A stretch of 5,122 nucleotides of DNA from Clostridiales bacterium (GTDB taxonomy: Bacteria > Bacillota > Clostridia > Oscillospirales > Oscillospiraceae), in contig JAJQET010000132.1 in NCBI GenBank assembly GCA_021201515.1, positions 660 through 5,781 of the forward strand, written 5' to 3'. Position 1 is the first letter of the stretch. Each line of letters begins with the position of its first letter. The position numbers were made by a program, and so were the translations under genes. The notes below the pieces were generated by a model, which was given only the letters and a program-made list of their open reading frames with translations, was not told the origin of the DNA and did not search any database. Below, piece by piece: positions 3,599 to 5,122 of the stretch.

Positions 3599-5122
3599 CT
3601 CCAGCTGGGCCTGCAAATCCGCGATGATACGGGCGGTGCGAATCTGCACCCCCTCGGTGGACAGGTGATTGTCCGTGCCGTACAGGTACCGCCCCGGATA
3701 CAGCGACTCCTCCAGATCGGAGATCACCGGCACGCACAGCCCCTCCCGCAGGTATGCGTCCAGGGCGGCGCGGGCCTCCGGGGTGCTGTCCTGGGAGATG
3801 GCGTAGCAGTTCCGGGGGGCGTAGGTAAAGTAGACGGAGACGCCCCGGCTCAGGAAGCGCTGATACACGCTGTTCAGACTGTCCAGAAAGCTCTGGGGGA
3901 AGTCCGCCACGGTGTACCCCACCTCAAGGCCGTACACCGGCTCGTCGCTGTCGGCGTTGGGACAGTAGGGGATGTAGTCCCCATATGCGTTATAGCTGGG
4001 GGTGTCGGTGGGGTTGCCGTCCTCGTCGAAGTCCGACGGGGACAGGGCGTAGCTTTTCGCCTCCATCCCCTCTTTGGCGGTGAGGTAGGAGGTCAGGGCG
4101 GTGAACACCTGCCCCACCTCCCGAAGGTCCAGCCGGGCCACCGTGTCGTAATTGGCCTCCATCATGCGGAAGAAGGCGGCATCCAGACTGGCGGAGGTGC
4201 AGAACTGCCGCTTCACCGTGTCGAACTCCGGGGCGTGGAGGAGGATGTCCCCTTCCTCCATGCAGTCCAGAATCAGCAGCAGCTGGGGCAGGGCGTTGGT
4301 GTAGGCGGACACCCCCATGTTCACCACCTGGTAGTCCGGGAAGGCCGCCTCCAGTTCGGCGCTGTCGTAGCCGAACCGGGTGGAGGAGCCGGAGAACAGC
4401 ACCAGCTTGGCCTCCCCCTCCAGGCTCAGCAGCCGGTCAAACTTGTCCTGGAAGGTGGCGTAGTAGCTGCCGCTGTACACCGGGACCTCCACGGCGTTGA
4501 TGTGGAGGGTGGTCAGGTTGGGGCAGGACTGAAAGGCGTAGTCGCTGACGCTGACGATGTCGTCAGAGAGGTAGACCGTCTCCACGCTGCTGCCCGCGAA
4601 GGCCCCGGCCTCCACCCGCTGGAGGCCCTGAGGCAGGATGACGGTGGTGCAGGAGGCCCCGGCGCAGGCGTCCTCCCCCACGGCGTAGACGGTGTAGCCG
4701 TCCAGTTCCGCCGGGATGGTCAGTACGTCCTCCGTCCCCCGGTAGCCGGTGATGATTACCCCCTCCCCGGAGCGCTCCCAGGTGAAGCGGTCCGCCGCCG
4801 TCCACCGGCTCCACTGGGCGTAGAGGGTCAGCCCCTCCGTCCAGGCCACCCGGCTGCCCAGCCCCACGGCGGTGCCGGAGCCGTCGGGCCGGGTGTTCCA
4901 GCCGGTGAGGGTGTAGCCCGTCCGGGCAAAGAGGGTCACGCCGGTGCTGGTGTTCACCCGCAGGTGGGAGGGGGTGACGGCCACCGCCACCGGGGTGTTG
5001 GCGTCCTCCCCGTCCAGCCGGACGCCGCCGTTGGCGTCGTAGAGGATGGTGACGCCGGTTTGCTCCGCCGTCACCGTCACCACGGTGGAGTAGTGCACGT
5101 TGTGGAGGGTCAGGGTGTAGCC
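3578..5122 (-). CDS. Surface protein: InlB-type repeat + LRR_5 repeats + C-terminal SGNH/AlgX-like hydrolase (N-terminus outside window)
   Basis: The frame is open to the window edge; 514 C-terminal residues are visible, so the true protein is longer and its signal peptide is not seen. Numbering from the first visible residue: about 24-105 is an InlB B-repeat/Flg_new-like unit (ILYDANGG, RTGYTLTGWNTRPDGSGT, LTLYAQW). About 136-210 are LRR_5 units (LPQGLQRVEAGAFAGSS, DYAFQSCPNLTTLHI). From about 239 an SGNH hydrolase-like domain follows. Its block I is VLFSGSSTRFGYDS, with the likely nucleophile Ser247 in GSS; VVNMGVSAYTN (266-276) fits block II. TDNHLSTEG (483-491) supplies Asp484 and His486 in the D-x-H arrangement of AlgJ/AlgX-type proteins. 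SGNH partners of MBOAT proteins transfer or remove acyl groups on extracytoplasmic polymers. No LPxTG anchor is present; the C-terminus is acidic (LEKEAADE). Catalytic activity and substrate are inferred, not proven. Confidence 0.85.
   Translation of the reverse strand, partial: GYTLTLHNVHYSTVVTVTAEQTGVTILYDANGGVRLDGEDANTPVAVAVTPSHLRVNTSTGVTLFARTGYTLTGWNTRPDGSGTAVGLGSRVAWTEGLTLYAQWSRWTAADRFTWERSGEGVIITGYRGTEDVLTIPAELDGYTVYAVGEDACAGASCTTVILPQGLQRVEAGAFAGSSVETVYLSDDIVSVSDYAFQSCPNLTTLHINAVEVPVYSGSYYATFQDKFDRLLSLEGEAKLVLFSGSSTRFGYDSAELEAAFPDYQVVNMGVSAYTNALPQLLLILDCMEEGDILLHAPEFDTVKRQFCTSASLDAAFFRMMEANYDTVARLDLREVGQVFTALTSYLTAKEGMEAKSYALSPSDFDEDGNPTDTPSYNAYGDYIPYCPNADSDEPVYGLEVGYTVADFPQSFLDSLNSVYQRFLSRGVSVYFTYAPRNCYAISQDSTPEARAALDAYLREGLCVPVISDLEESLYPGRYLYGTDNHLSTEGVQIRTARIIADLQAQLEKEAADE
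3581..4408 (-). other. SGNH/AlgX-like catalytic domain within the surface protein
   Basis: This segment runs from EGEAKLVLF to the C-terminus. The Gly-Ser-Ser of block I is encoded at 4382-4390, and the Asp and His of the D-x-H motif at 3671-3673 and 3665-3667. A block III GxND motif is not obvious; GDILLHAPEFD is at about the right place and may replace it, as happens in DltD/AlgJ-like relatives. Confidence 0.7.
4493..4717 (-). other. LRR_5 repeat region of the surface protein
   Basis: Roughly three BspA-like units: IPAELDGYTVYAVGEDACAG, then ILPQGLQRVEAGAFAGSS, then YLSDDIVSVSDYAFQSC with LTTLHI. The recurring pattern is a beta strand, V-x-x-x-A-F, then a Cys/Ser turn. These are the same repeat class as the C-terminus of the MBOAT protein, but the copies are divergent, so this is not a recent DNA duplication. 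Confidence 0.75.
4808..5053 (-). other. InlB-type (Flg_new) repeat unit of the surface protein
   Basis: One unit of the Listeria-Bacteroidetes/InlB B-repeat class, with the diagnostic YDANGG start, GYTLTGWNT centre and LYAQW end. The residues before it, GYTLTLHNVHYSTVVTVTAE, look like the tail of another extracellular module, so the protein continues well beyond the window edge. Confidence 0.75.

Noticed and set aside
5096..5098. GTG at 5098 as the start of the SGNH/LRR protein
   Set aside because: The frame continues to the window edge as GYTLTLHNV, which fits a repeat-module tail. A mid-module start without a signal peptide would leave a surface-type protein unexported.
1..5122. CRISPR array, tRNA/rRNA gene, insertion sequence or attachment site
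   Set aside because: No regularly spaced direct repeats, no cloverleaf or rRNA sequence, no transposase frame and no flanking terminal repeats were seen.

Overview
The window is GC-rich (about two thirds G+C by eye) and probably chromosomal. It combines an anaerobe-type HemW, a SleB-type cell-wall hydrolase with a Gram-positive style signal peptide, and BspA-like leucine-rich-repeat (LRR_5) and InlB-type repeat modules. Strong AGGAGG-like Shine-Dalgarno (SD) sites precede the starts. This fits a high-GC gut Clostridia such as Oscillospiraceae (Flavonifractor/Lawsonibacter/Oscillibacter-like). The taxonomy is an inference from gene content and style, not a database match.

Layout. Bases 1-777 (+) hold the 3' two thirds of hemW, cut by the window edge. 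Bases 778-1009 are a leader region without a gene but rich in inverted repeats, including a perfect 10-bp repeat whose downstream arm covers the SD site of the next gene. Bases 1010-1681 (+) encode a secreted peptidoglycan-binding plus SleB-type hydrolase. Bases 1682-1897 are a convergent intergenic region with a long GC-rich hairpin that probably terminates transcription from both sides. From 5122 down to 1898 (-) runs a tightly packed three-gene unit: a large surface protein (open at the window edge) with InlB-type repeat, LRR_5 repeats and a C-terminal SGNH/AlgX-like hydrolase domain; a 79-residue membrane protein; and an MBOAT membrane O-acyltransferase that ends in its own LRR_5 segment. 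The genes overlap by 8 and 4 bases.

How the genes work together. MBOAT plus SGNH is the standard pairing for moving acyl groups across the membrane onto an extracytoplasmic polymer (DltB/DltD, AlgI/AlgJ/AlgX, PatA/PatB). The small membrane protein sits where a DltX-like partner might be expected. The unusual part is that both the membrane transferase and the exported SGNH protein carry LRR_5 modules, and the exported one also carries an InlB-type repeat. This suggests an acylation machine physically linked to a surface adhesin or scaffold. This is the most promising candidate for an undescribed system here. The substrate cannot be read from the sequence. The upstream genes (hemW, hydrolase) lie on the other strand and are probably unrelated to it.
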